Positions 9,386 through 17,646 of a stretch of 64,000 bases of DNA are shown here, in pieces; position 1 is the stretch's first letter, and each line of letters starts with the position of its first letter. Source of the stretch: Rhodococcus sp. Leaf278 (GTDB taxonomy: Bacteria > Actinomycetota > Actinomycetes > Mycobacteriales > Mycobacteriaceae); NCBI RefSeq assembly GCF_001426085.1, contig NZ_LMRR01000009.1:124001-188000 (forward strand), in the 5' to 3' direction. The translations under genes were made by a program, and so were the position numbers. The notes below the pieces were generated by a model that was not told where the DNA came from, did not search any database, and saw only the letters and a program-made list of their open reading frames with translations.

Positions 9386-10104
9386 TTCTTCTTCTCCAGA
9401 AATGCCGTCATTCGGCGTTGTTTGTCTTCGGTCTCGAACAGAACAGCCTGCGCGATGTCGTCGGCCCACGGGTGTGAACCGGGTGCATCGAGAATCTTCT
9501 TGGTCAGCTTCAGCGCCAGGGGTGCTTGCTTGGCAATGCGATCCGCGAGGGAATGCGCTGCGGCCAAGGGCTCGTCGACGACGTCCAGCACCAGGCCGGA
9601 GCGGAGTGCCACCTCTGCGTCGAGCGTCCGGCCACCGAGGAGTACCTGCTTCGCGACGGACACTCCCACCAGCGTCGGTAACCGGTAGCTGGCCCCGGCG
9701 GCAGCCATGATGCCCAGGCCCGGTTCGGGATTACCGAATACGGCAGTCGACGACGCGATCCGGATGTCGCAGGCGTAGGACAGTTCGGCTCCACCGCCGA
9801 GGGCGTAGCCGCGGACGGCAGCGATCGTCGGCAACGGGAGTGCGGCGATGCGGTCGAACAGGTTTCGGTTGATGCCGCGCAATGCGTCGTCGCGGGTGCG
9901 CGCCCGCAGCTGATTGATGTCGGCACCGCCGGCGAAGTGCTCGCCCGCTCCGGTCAGGATGACGATTCTCGGATCCTGTTCCACGAGCGCACACACCTCG
10001 TGCAGCTCACCGATCATCTCGGAATCGATTGCGTTGCGCTGCTTCTCGCGATTCAGAGTGACGACAACGCGGTCCGTCAGCTCCTCGACGACGAGCGTGT
10101 TCAC
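9382..10104 (-). CDS. paaF: Enoyl-CoA hydratase (PaaF-like)
   Basis: A 240-residue crotonase-fold protein, likely the 2,3-dehydroadipyl-CoA hydratase. Seen: oxyanion hole HFAGGADINQLRA and GYALGGGAELSYACDIRIA, and the catalytic Glu in FGNPEPGLGIMAAAGASYRL. Start taken as GTG 10104, overlapping the thiolase stop (GTGA); the alternative upstream start would run deep into the thiolase gene. Second gene of the four-gene operon. Confidence 0.88.
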   Translation of the reverse strand: MNTLVVEELTDRVVVTLNREKQRNAIDSEMIGELHEVCALVEQDPRIVILTGAGEHFAGGADINQLRARTRDDALRGINRNLFDRIAALPLPTIAAVRGYALGGGAELSYACDIRIASSTAVFGNPEPGLGIMAAAGASYRLPTLVGVSVAKQVLLGGRTLDAEVALRSGLVLDVVDEPLAAAHSLADRIAKQAPLALKLTKKILDAPGSHPWADDIAQAVLFETEDKQRRMTAFLEKKK

Positions 10105-11300
10105 GGTGCCTCGATCAACATCGACACGCCTTGCCCGACGCCGACGCACAGGGTCGCGAGTCCGCGGGCGGCCTTCTCGCGTTCCATCCGGCCCAACAGC
10201 GTCAACAGGATTCGCGCACCCGAAGAGCCGAGGGGGTGGCCGAGGGCGATGGCACCGCCGTCGGCGTTGACGATGTCCTCGTTCAGTTTCAACTGACGGA
10301 TGACGCCGAGCGACTGTGCCGCGAAGGCCTCGTTGAGCTCGACGGCTCCGAGGTCATCAGCCGACCATCCTGCGCGTGCGAGTGCTTTTTGCGTGGAGGG
10401 CACCGGCCCGAGTCCCATGATGTGCGGTGCGACGCCTGCGCTCGCACTGGTGACGATGCGGCCCCGTACCTCGAGGCTGTATTTGTTCACGGCCTCCTCG
10501 GATGCCACGACCAGCGCCGACGCACCGTCGGTGAACGGTGAGGACGTTCCGGCGGTGACGATGCCGTCCTTGCGGAACACGGTCTTCAGCGTGCCGAGCT
10601 TCTCGAGTGTGGTTGCGCGTCGCGGCGTCTCGTCCTCGGTGACCTCGCCGTTCTTGGTCGTGACGGGCACTATCTCGTCGGCGAAGCGTCCGGCATCCTG
10701 GGCGGCGATGGCACGCTGCTGACTGCGGAACGCGAAGGCATCGGACTCCTCGCGGGTGATGCCCTCGCTGAGCGCGACCTCCTCGGCGGTTTCGCCCATC
10801 GACAGGGTGATCTTGGGATCGGTCCCCGCGTCATGCGAGGCGAAGGTCGGATTGGTGAAACGCCAGCCGAGGGAGGTATCGAAGATCTCTCCGGGCTTGG
10901 CCCACGCGGTTCCCGGCTTGGCCATGACCCAGGGCGCGCGGGTCATCGACTCGACGCCACCGGCGACGATGATGTCGGCCTCGCCGCTACGAATGGTGCT
11001 CGCGGCGTTGGCCACTGCCGTCAGTCCGCTCGCGCACAGGCGGTTGACGGTGTAACCCGGCACCGTGTGCGGAAGACCCGCGAGCAGAACCGCCATTCGA
11101 GCCACATCACGATTGTCCTCGCCTGCCTGGTTCGCGGCACCCAGAATCACCTCGTCGATCCGGTCGACGGGCACACCCGCCCGCCGGACCGCCTCGGCGA
11201 CGACCAGCCCGGCCAGATCGTCGGGGCGCACCGATGCCAGTGCTCCGCCGTAGCGTCCGTGCGGCGTGCGTGCGCCGGCCACGAGAAATACTTCGCCCAC
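10101..11300 (-). CDS. paaJ: 3-oxoadipyl-CoA thiolase
   Basis: A 399-residue thiolase that splits 3-oxoadipyl-CoA to succinyl-CoA and acetyl-CoA, the last pathway step. The nucleophilic Cys is in TVNRLCASGL, and the C-terminal GHPLGSSGARI and CVGVGQGVSM carry the His and second Cys. First gene of the operon paaJ-paaF-paaH-paaG and divergent from paaR, with an operator between them. Homologues named PcaF act in the beta-ketoadipate pathway; context favours PaaJ. Confidence 0.94.
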   Translation of the reverse strand: MGEVFLVAGARTPHGRYGGALASVRPDDLAGLVVAEAVRRAGVPVDRIDEVILGAANQAGEDNRDVARMAVLLAGLPHTVPGYTVNRLCASGLTAVANAASTIRSGEADIIVAGGVESMTRAPWVMAKPGTAWAKPGEIFDTSLGWRFTNPTFASHDAGTDPKITLSMGETAEEVALSEGITREESDAFAFRSQQRAIAAQDAGRFADEIVPVTTKNGEVTEDETPRRATTLEKLGTLKTVFRKDGIVTAGTSSPFTDGASALVVASEEAVNKYSLEVRGRIVTSASAGVAPHIMGLGPVPSTQKALARAGWSADDLGAVELNEAFAAQSLGVIRQLKLNEDIVNADGGAIALGHPLGSSGARILLTLLGRMEREKAARGLATLCVGVGQGVSMLIEAP

Positions 11301-11333
11301 TGAAATCTCCTCCGTACGGTTGCGTCATTAATA

Positions 11334-11347
11334 ACCGAACATTCGGT
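11334..11347. promoter_or_regulatory. PaaR-type operator between thiolase and paaR
   Basis: ACCGAACATTCGGT in the 110-bp divergent region between the thiolase operon and the TetR gene. It fits the same ACCGAA(N4)CGGT pattern as three other sites. It could control both directions, giving autoregulation of paaR. Confidence 0.72.
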
Positions 11348-11410
11348 CGTTTGGCAAGGTTTGCTGCCCACGGTGCTGTGGAATCGGGCGCCGACTGAGA
11401 AGATGTGGCA

Positions 11411-12022
11411 ATGACAACCGCACGCGCGCCGCGCAAGACCGGACAGCCAGGGCGGCCGGGATACGACCTGGACTCGCTCTTGGCAGTGGCGGTCAAGGTC
11501 TTCAACGACCGTGGATACGACGGCACCAGCATGGAGGTTCTGGCGAAGCGGCTCGGCATCACCAAGTCCTCGATCTACCACCACGTGTCGGGCAAATCCG
11601 AGTTGCTCGAACTCGCGCTGTCGCGGGCTCTCAATGCACTGTTCGCCGTCACGACCGAGGATCGGGCGACGACCGGGCGATACATCGACCGCCTCGAATA
11701 CCTGGTGCGACGCAGTGTGGACATCCTGTGTGCGGAACTGCCCTACGTGACGCTGCTGCTGCGAGTCCGCGGCAACACCGATGTCGAGCGCCGGGCCCTC
11801 GCCCGTCGACGCGAATTCGATTCCTTCGTCACCGGGCTCGTGGTCGCCGCCGCGGAGGAGGGCGACCTGCGTCCAGGGGTGGATCCGGCACTGGCGTCCA
11901 AGCTCGTGTTCGGCACGGTCAACTCGCTCATCGAGTGGTATCGCCCGCGCACCGGCGGATCGGTCGAGGAATTGGCCGACGCTGTCGTCGCCCTGACGTT
12001 CGACGGCCTGCGCCGCACGTAG
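11411..12022 (+). CDS. paaR: TetR-family repressor, PaaR
   Basis: A 203-residue TetR regulator. The N-terminal helix-turn-helix is clear (TSMEVLAKRLGITKSSIYHH, about residues 38-58). The C-terminal ligand domain is family-typical. I chose ATG 11411 over GTG 11405 because GAGAAG lies 8 bp upstream of it. It sits between the two halves of the phenylacetate cluster, with palindromic operators on both sides, so it is the obvious reader of those sites. In relatives PaaR is derepressed by phenylacetyl-CoA. Confidence 0.88.
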   Translation: MTTARAPRKTGQPGRPGYDLDSLLAVAVKVFNDRGYDGTSMEVLAKRLGITKSSIYHHVSGKSELLELALSRALNALFAVTTEDRATTGRYIDRLEYLVRRSVDILCAELPYVTLLLRVRGNTDVERRALARRREFDSFVTGLVVAAAEEGDLRPGVDPALASKLVFGTVNSLIEWYRPRTGGSVEELADAVVALTFDGLRRT

Positions 12023-12070
12023 CAGTTCGAGTCTTGACATCTCGGCGTTCGACGGCGATGGTAATTACCG

Positions 12071-12084
12071 ACCGAACGTACGGT
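12071..12084. promoter_or_regulatory. PaaR-type operator before paaZ
   Basis: ACCGAACGTACGGT, a nearly perfect palindrome, 15 bp before the paaZ start. The wider context ATTACCG-core-GAG is almost identical to the site upstream of the MFS transporter, supporting one shared regulator. Its closeness to the start suggests it overlaps the promoter. Confidence 0.77.
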
Positions 12085-12098
12085 GAGATGGAGGCGTT

Positions 12099-14126
12099 GT
12101 GAGCAGACTTCTGGAAAGCTATGCCCAGGGTAAGTGGTATTCCGCGACCGATGAGGGAGCGCCGCTGCTGAGCGCCGTCGACGGCAGCGAGATCGCTCGG
12201 GTGTCGTCCAGCGGTCTGGACGTCGCAGGCATGGTGGACTACGCCCGGACCGTCGGCGGCCCAGCGCTCGCAGCACTGACGTTCCACGAGCGTGCAGCCC
12301 TGCTCAAGCAGTTGGGCCTGACGCTGATGGCCGGCAAGGAAGAGTTCTACCGACTCTCTCGCCACACCGGAGCCACCACCCGCGATTCCGGTGTCGACAT
12401 CGACGGCGGATTCGGCACCGTGCTGAGCTACGCGAGCAAGGCCCGACGCGAACTCCCCAACGAGACGGTCTATCTCGACGGCGCGATCGAGCAGCTCGGT
12501 AAGAAGGGCACCTTCCTCGGTCAGCACATCTACACCTCCCGACGCGGTGTCGCCGTGCAGATCAACGCCTTCAACTTCCCCGTCTGGGGCTTCCTCGAGA
12601 AGCTGGCCCCCGCGTTCATCGCCGGCGTGCCGTCGATCGTCAAGCCCGCCAGCCAAACTGCGTACCTCACCGAGCTGGTGTTCCGACGGATCATCGAGTC
12701 GGGCCTGCTGCCCGAGGGTTCGGTGCAGCTGCTGTGTGGCAGCGCCCGCGGTGTGCTCGACCACCTCGGTGGCCAGGACTCGGTGGCCTTCACCGGATCC
12801 GCCGACACTGCTGCGACCCTGCGCTCACACCCCAACGTCGTGGGCGAGGGACTGCACTTCACGGCCGAGGCGGATTCTCTCAATGCTTCGATATTGGCAT
12901 CCGATGTGGCACAGGACGATCCAGAGTTCGACCTCTTCATCAAGGGTGTCTTCACCGAGATGACGTCGAAGGCCGGTCAGAAGTGCACGGCGATCCGGCG
13001 TGTGCTGGTGCCGCAAGCCTCGGTCGAGCCCGTCATCGAGGCGCTGAAGGCCAAGCTGGAGAAGGTCGTCGTCGGTGATCCGGCAGACGACGGTGTCACC
13101 ATGGGTGCACTCGCCAGCATCGACCAGCGTGACGAAGTCCTCAAATCCATTCGCGGACTGACCAAGTCCGCATCGGTCGTCTTCGGTGATCCGGACGCCG
13201 TGGATTCGCGACCGGGCGCGTTCATGGCACCGGTCCTGCTGAAGGCAGGCGACAAGACCGCATCCGAACCGCACGAGATCGAGGCATTCGGGCCCGTCTC
13301 CACCGTCATCGGTTACGACAGCACTGCAGACCTGCTCGATCTCGTAGCTCGCGGAAAGGGTTCTTTGGTCGCATCTCTGGTGACCAAGGATTCCGTGATC
13401 GCGCGAGAGATCGTCCTGGGCAGCGCTCCTTATCATGGCCGCATCTTGGTTCTGAACTCCGAGGACGCCAATGAATCGACCGGCCACGGCTCGCCGCTGC
13501 CAGTTCTGGTGCACGGCGGACCCGGCCGCGCAGGCGGTGGTGAAGAACTCGGCGGCATCCGCGGCGTGCTGCACCACATGCAGCGCACAGCAATTCAGGG
13601 AACCCCGGACGTCCTGACGGCCATCGGCAATAAATGGGTCACCGGCGCGAAGCAGACGACGGGCGACGTCCACCCGTTCCGCAAGAACCTGGGCGAGCTG
13701 AAGCTGGGTGACACCATCATCGGCGGCCCACGACAGGTCACCCGCGCCGACATCGATCACTTCGCGGAATTCACCGGCGATACCTTCTACGCGCACACCG
13801 ATCCCGAAGCGGCAGCGGCTAATCCGTTGTTCGGCGGCATCGTGGCCCACGGCTACCTGGTGGTCTCGCTCGCCGCAGGGCTGTTCGTCGACCCGGCCCC
13901 GGGCCCCGTCCTGGCGAACTTCGGCGTCGACAGTCTGCGCTTCCTGACGCCGGTCAAGGCCGAGGATTCGCTGACGGTGACGTTGACGGCCAAGCTCATC
14001 ACCCCACGTCAGAGTGCCGACTACGGCGAGGTGCGATGGGACGCAGTGGTCGTCAACCAGGACGGCGATCCCGTCGCCACCTACGACGTTCTTACTCTCG
14101 TCGCGAAGCCCGAGGCCGCGTCATGA
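12099..14126 (+). CDS. paaZ: Bifunctional oxepin-CoA hydrolase / 3-oxo-5,6-dehydrosuberyl-CoA semialdehyde dehydrogenase
   Basis: A 675-residue fusion that opens the oxepin ring and oxidises the resulting aldehyde. Residues about 1-520 are an aldehyde dehydrogenase with catalytic Cys in TSKAGQKCTAIRR and Glu in FTAEADSLNAS. Residues about 530-675 are a MaoC-like hotdog hydratase (ITRADIDHFAEFTGD ... FGGIVAHGYLVVSLAAGLF). The start is GTG 12099 behind GGAGG at 12090-12094; an ATG at 12088 runs straight into a stop. The stop overlaps the next gene's ATG. Confidence 0.96.
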   Translation: MSRLLESYAQGKWYSATDEGAPLLSAVDGSEIARVSSSGLDVAGMVDYARTVGGPALAALTFHERAALLKQLGLTLMAGKEEFYRLSRHTGATTRDSGVDIDGGFGTVLSYASKARRELPNETVYLDGAIEQLGKKGTFLGQHIYTSRRGVAVQINAFNFPVWGFLEKLAPAFIAGVPSIVKPASQTAYLTELVFRRIIESGLLPEGSVQLLCGSARGVLDHLGGQDSVAFTGSADTAATLRSHPNVVGEGLHFTAEADSLNASILASDVAQDDPEFDLFIKGVFTEMTSKAGQKCTAIRRVLVPQASVEPVIEALKAKLEKVVVGDPADDGVTMGALASIDQRDEVLKSIRGLTKSASVVFGDPDAVDSRPGAFMAPVLLKAGDKTASEPHEIEAFGPVSTVIGYDSTADLLDLVARGKGSLVASLVTKDSVIAREIVLGSAPYHGRILVLNSEDANESTGHGSPLPVLVHGGPGRAGGGEELGGIRGVLHHMQRTAIQGTPDVLTAIGNKWVTGAKQTTGDVHPFRKNLGELKLGDTIIGGPRQVTRADIDHFAEFTGDTFYAHTDPEAAAANPLFGGIVAHGYLVVSLAAGLFVDPAPGPVLANFGVDSLRFLTPVKAEDSLTVTLTAKLITPRQSADYGEVRWDAVVVNQDGDPVATYDVLTLVAKPEAAS

Positions 14127-14440
14127 GCGTGCGAGTGGCCGTCTGTTACGGGATGCCCGAGGACCCAGCCGCATTCGATCGTCACTACGCCGACGTGCAC
14201 GTGCCCCTCGCGCGTGCTGTTCCAGGGCTGGTCGACTTCACCTGGGGCACACTCGACTCGCTCGACGATTCACCGCCGCCGTACTACGCCATCGCCAGCC
14301 TGTATTTCGCGGACGAGGCATCACTGAAGGCAGGATTGGGCTCGCCCGAGATGAAAGCGGCAGGCAAGGATCTGCGCAATTTCGCGACCGGAGGCGTCAC
14401 GATGTTCACCCAGAACGAGCAGTCGGTGTTGCAGCCGTGA
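14123..14440 (+). CDS. EthD-family small protein
   Basis: A 105-residue protein with the dimeric alpha/beta-barrel EthD pattern (CYGMPEDPAAFDRHYADVHVPLA; later FATGGVTMFTQ). Start ATG 14123 overlaps the paaZ stop (ATGA) and its own stop overlaps paaI (GTGA), so it is translated as part of paaZ-ethD-paaI. Members of the family are often accessory to ring-opening or ether-degrading pathways. The exact reaction is unknown; handling of a reactive pathway intermediate is a guess. Confidence 0.85.
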   Translation: MSVRVAVCYGMPEDPAAFDRHYADVHVPLARAVPGLVDFTWGTLDSLDDSPPPYYAIASLYFADEASLKAGLGSPEMKAAGKDLRNFATGGVTMFTQNEQSVLQP

Positions 14441-14832
14441 CCGATTCGCCTATCGCCCGCGAGATGTTCGAGGTCGACGCAGCGTCCCAAAAGCTCGGCA
14501 TCGAACTGATCGAACTGTCACCCGGCCACGCCAGAATGTCGATGGTCGTCACCGAGGACATGGTCAACGGCTACGCCATCACCCACGGCGGCTACGTGTT
14601 CCTGCTTGCGGATACCACCTTCGCGATGGCCTGCAACTCGCACGAGGACTCGGCCGTCGCGGCACGTTGCGACATCCGATACCTCCGTCCGACGAAGGCT
14701 GGTGACGTGCTGGTTGCCGATGCCGTCGAGCGTGCGAGGTTCGGACGGAACGGCCTCTACGACGTGTCGGTGACGTGTCGAGGCGAGCTGATCGCCGAAT
14801 TCCGAGGTGACAGTCGCACCGTGGCCAGGTAG
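14437..14832 (+). CDS. paaI: Hotdog-fold acyl-CoA thioesterase PaaI
   Basis: A 131-residue hotdog thioesterase. In other bacteria PaaI rescues CoA from hydroxylated or dead-end phenylacetyl-CoA adducts. Seen: the motif NGYAITHGGYVFLLADTTFA (His-Gly-Gly and the following LAD), then RCDIRYLRPTKAGDVLVADA. Starts at GTG 14437, overlapping the EthD stop. Last gene of the plus-strand paa unit. Confidence 0.94.
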   Translation: MTDSPIAREMFEVDAASQKLGIELIELSPGHARMSMVVTEDMVNGYAITHGGYVFLLADTTFAMACNSHEDSAVAARCDIRYLRPTKAGDVLVADAVERARFGRNGLYDVSVTCRGELIAEFRGDSRTVAR

Positions 14833-14861
14833 TCGGATCTCCTCGGAAGTACGGTGAGTCG

Positions 14862-15971
14862 ATGACCACTGCCGATCTGTCTGCCTTGGCCGACGCCACG
14901 GCGGCTGCTGTGGGGGGCGCGGTATCGGTGATGGACCCGGCCGGCTACGTCGTGGCCTACTCGTCGCTGCCCGGGCAACCGATCGACGACGTGCGGCGCG
15001 ACGGTATTCTCGGCAAGCAGGTTCCGGCCGAGTACATGGCGCACCATACCGACGAGAACTTCCGGCGCAGCTGCACGGTGCGGGTCGTCGCCGTAGCCGG
15101 GGTGCTGCCTCGCCTGGCCGTGCCGGTAACCAGTGGCGGTGAATATCTCGGTTCGATCTGGTGCATCGTCCCCACCGTGGCAGTGTCGCCGCCCGAGCCG
15201 GCCGTGGTGGCGGCATTGCAACGGGCGGCAGCGGAAGCAGTACCGTTGCTGAGTCAGCGACCACAGGCTGTGGGTGTCGAAAAGCCCAGGGCACGTGAAC
15301 TACTGACCGATCCAACTGCCGTCACACCCGATGGGCAGCTGTACACGGTGCTGGCGACCCGGGTGCAGTCGGACCGGCCGGACGCCGCCGCGTGGCGACT
15401 ACGGGGGATGCTCGAGCTGACCTTCGGGCAGCAGCTCGACTCGGGCGCTGTCGTGATCGACGGCGCTGCGTTCCTCGTGATGCGTTCCGAAACCCATTTC
15501 AGCATAGATGAATTCGAGCACGTTCGACGCAGGGCCGTATCGGCCCTCGGTATTCCGGTGACGTTCGCGATCGGTGGACCGGACGAGCGCCCGTCGACTG
15601 CTCGAGTGCATGCGCAGTGGGCGCTCGACGCGTGCGAGGACGGTTCTTCGACCATTGTGTTCGACGACGTCCGAGTCGGTGCCACCCTGCGCAGGGCGGG
15701 GGCAGCGCTGTCGCAGGTGCCGTTGTCATTGCCGGCCGTCGAACGCATGCTCGCCTGCGATGCCGCGGAAGGCACCGACTACGCCGCGACGGTGCTGGCA
15801 CTGTTGGCACACGAATCCAATGTCGCTGCCGCATCTGCATCGCTGTATCTGCACCCCAACACCTTCCGCTATCGGCTGCGGCGTACCAAGGAGTTGTTCG
15901 GTCTCGATCTCGACGACGCGGACACGCGGTTGCTGGTGTGGATGTCGCTCCGGCTCAGGGCCGAGCCGTGA
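14862..15971 (+). CDS. PucR/CdaR-type transcriptional regulator
   Basis: A 369-residue regulator with a GAF-like N-terminus (GAVSVMDPAGYVVAYSSLPG) and a C-terminal PucR helix-turn-helix (ESNVAAASASLYLHPNTFRY, then RRTKELFGLDLDD). It begins 29 bp after paaI and overlaps the 3' end of the opposing oxidase by 17 bp. Likely partner genes are the convergent oxidase or the MFS transporter; no operator can be assigned. Confidence 0.88.
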   Translation: MTTADLSALADATAAAVGGAVSVMDPAGYVVAYSSLPGQPIDDVRRDGILGKQVPAEYMAHHTDENFRRSCTVRVVAVAGVLPRLAVPVTSGGEYLGSIWCIVPTVAVSPPEPAVVAALQRAAAEAVPLLSQRPQAVGVEKPRARELLTDPTAVTPDGQLYTVLATRVQSDRPDAAAWRLRGMLELTFGQQLDSGAVVIDGAAFLVMRSETHFSIDEFEHVRRRAVSALGIPVTFAIGGPDERPSTARVHAQWALDACEDGSSTIVFDDVRVGATLRRAGAALSQVPLSLPAVERMLACDAAEGTDYAATVLALLAHESNVAAASASLYLHPNTFRYRLRRTKELFGLDLDDADTRLLVWMSLRLRAEP

Positions 15972-17364
15972 GAACCTTTCCGGGGTTGAGCAGGTAGTGC
16001 GGGTCCAGCAACTCCTTGATGCCGCGCTGCAGTTCCGCTGCGACCGGATCGAGTTCGGTCTCGAGAAGGTCCCGCTTGAGCAGTCCCACCCCGTGCTCGC
16101 CGGTGATGGTTCCACCGAGTGAGAGGGCGAATGCCGCAATCTCGTCGAACGCGCGGTGTGCCGTGGCCAACAATGACGGGTCGAGGGGGTCGACGATGAC
16201 AGTCGGATGGATGTTGCCGTCCCCTGCGTGGCCGACGACTCCGATGACGATATCCAACCGGTCTGACACCCGGCCCACCTCGTCGATCATCGTGGCCAGT
16301 TGTGAAATGGGAACGGACACATCGTCGACCAACGGCGAACCGAGACGCTCGAGTGCGGGGTAAGCCAGTCGTCGGGCCTGCACGAGTTGCTCCGACTCGA
16401 TCTCGTCCTCGGCGACGGCCACGTCGGTCGCACCGGATTCGGTGCACAGTGCGGCAATCGCCTCGAGCTCCTCCACAGCGCCTGCACCGATGTCGGATTG
16501 GGCGATCAACACTGCCGCTGCGTCGGTGCCGAAGTCCATCCGCGCGTAGGCGTCGATGGCGGCGATGGTGGTGCGGTCCAACAACTCGAACAGGCTCGGA
16601 GTGATACCAGCGGCACGGATACGTGACACCGCCTCTCCCGCCGCGACGGTGGACGGGAAGGTCGCTGCCATGGTCAAAGGGGTCGCAGCGGGAAAGTCGA
16701 GGCCGACAGTCGCCTCGGTGATGATGCCGAGTGTGCCCTCGGATCCGACGAACAGCTCCGCCAGAGAGAGACCGGCCACGCCTTTGACGGTGCGTCGACC
16801 GACGAATGTCGCCCGGCCGTCGGCGAGTACGACTCGCAGGCCACGGACGAATCGTGCTGTGACGCCGTATTTCACGCAGCACAGGCCGCCGGCGTTGGTG
16901 GCGATGTTGCCCCCGATCGTCGACGCCTCCCAACTGGATGGATCGGGGAGGTACGTCAGTCCTTGTTGCAGGGCGGCATCTTTCAACTGTTTGTTGGTGA
17001 CGCCGGGCTGGACGACGGCAGTGCGGTTGACGACGTCCAATTCGACGATCGTGTTCATGCGCCGGGTGTTGAGGGCGATGACCCCGACGCTGGCGTTCGC
17101 TGCTCCGGCCAGGCCGGTCAGTGCTCCCTGTGGCACAACAGGAATGCGGTGTGCCGACGCGATCTCCATGATGGCCTGCACGTCCGATTCCGTGGTCGGC
17201 AGTACCGCCACCAGTGGCAGGGTGGATTCGCACAGAGCTGCGGCGTCGTGCCGGTAACTGGCGAGAATGTCGGGGTCGGTCACCACCGCGTCGGCACCGA
17301 GGGCGCGCGTCAGTTCGTCGATGACCGGCGAGGGGTGAACGAGAGTCGACGTAGGTGCGGCCAT
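15955..17364 (-). CDS. FAD-linked oxidase/dehydrogenase, GlcD/D-lactate dehydrogenase type
   Basis: A 469-residue VAO-superfamily enzyme oxidising a 2-hydroxy acid. Seen: FAD-binding PP-loop region (VVPQGALTGLAGAANAS, TIGGNIATNAGGLCCVKYGV, LFVGSEGTLGIITEATVGL) and a C-terminal domain with VVGHAGDGNIHPTVI and GTITGEHGVGLLKR. ATG 17364 is used because it gives the standard N-terminus; the frame continues upstream without family similarity. Glycolate, D-lactate or an aromatic hydroxy acid such as mandelate are possible substrates; context hints at an aromatic-acid link but does not prove it. Confidence 0.9.
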   Translation of the reverse strand: MAAPTSTLVHPSPVIDELTRALGADAVVTDPDILASYRHDAAALCESTLPLVAVLPTTESDVQAIMEIASAHRIPVVPQGALTGLAGAANASVGVIALNTRRMNTIVELDVVNRTAVVQPGVTNKQLKDAALQQGLTYLPDPSSWEASTIGGNIATNAGGLCCVKYGVTARFVRGLRVVLADGRATFVGRRTVKGVAGLSLAELFVGSEGTLGIITEATVGLDFPAATPLTMAATFPSTVAAGEAVSRIRAAGITPSLFELLDRTTIAAIDAYARMDFGTDAAAVLIAQSDIGAGAVEELEAIAALCTESGATDVAVAEDEIESEQLVQARRLAYPALERLGSPLVDDVSVPISQLATMIDEVGRVSDRLDIVIGVVGHAGDGNIHPTVIVDPLDPSLLATAHRAFDEIAAFALSLGGTITGEHGVGLLKRDLLETELDPVAAELQRGIKELLDPHYLLNPGKVLTARP

Positions 17365-17520
17365 GAGTTCGAGTATGACCGGCGTCACTGTCGACGTCTG
17401 CGTCGTTTCGGACGAAGCGAGAGGCCCCGGTCGGTAGTTTCCGACGAAGTGCGTCCAGCGCCTTGTTATGTACGCGACCACCTTGACAAACTACGGTGGC
17501 GCCGGTCACAGTAATTACCG

Positions 17521-17534
17521 ACCGAATGGACGGT
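17521..17534. promoter_or_regulatory. PaaR-type operator before the MFS transporter
   Basis: ACCGAATGGACGGT lies 112 bp before the transporter start. Together with its flanks (ATTACCG before, GAG after) it nearly duplicates the paaZ operator. This is the best evidence that the transporter belongs to the phenylacetate regulon although it is 5 kb from paaZ. Confidence 0.72.
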
Positions 17535-17646
17535 GAGTTTTATCCGGTTCGTCGGTTACCGAAATTCGCCGCTGTTCATCCCCACGTCACTCCGAACTGT
17601 CGCTCGCTCCAACGAGCGCCGGAGCCCGAACGAAACGAGATCGTCG

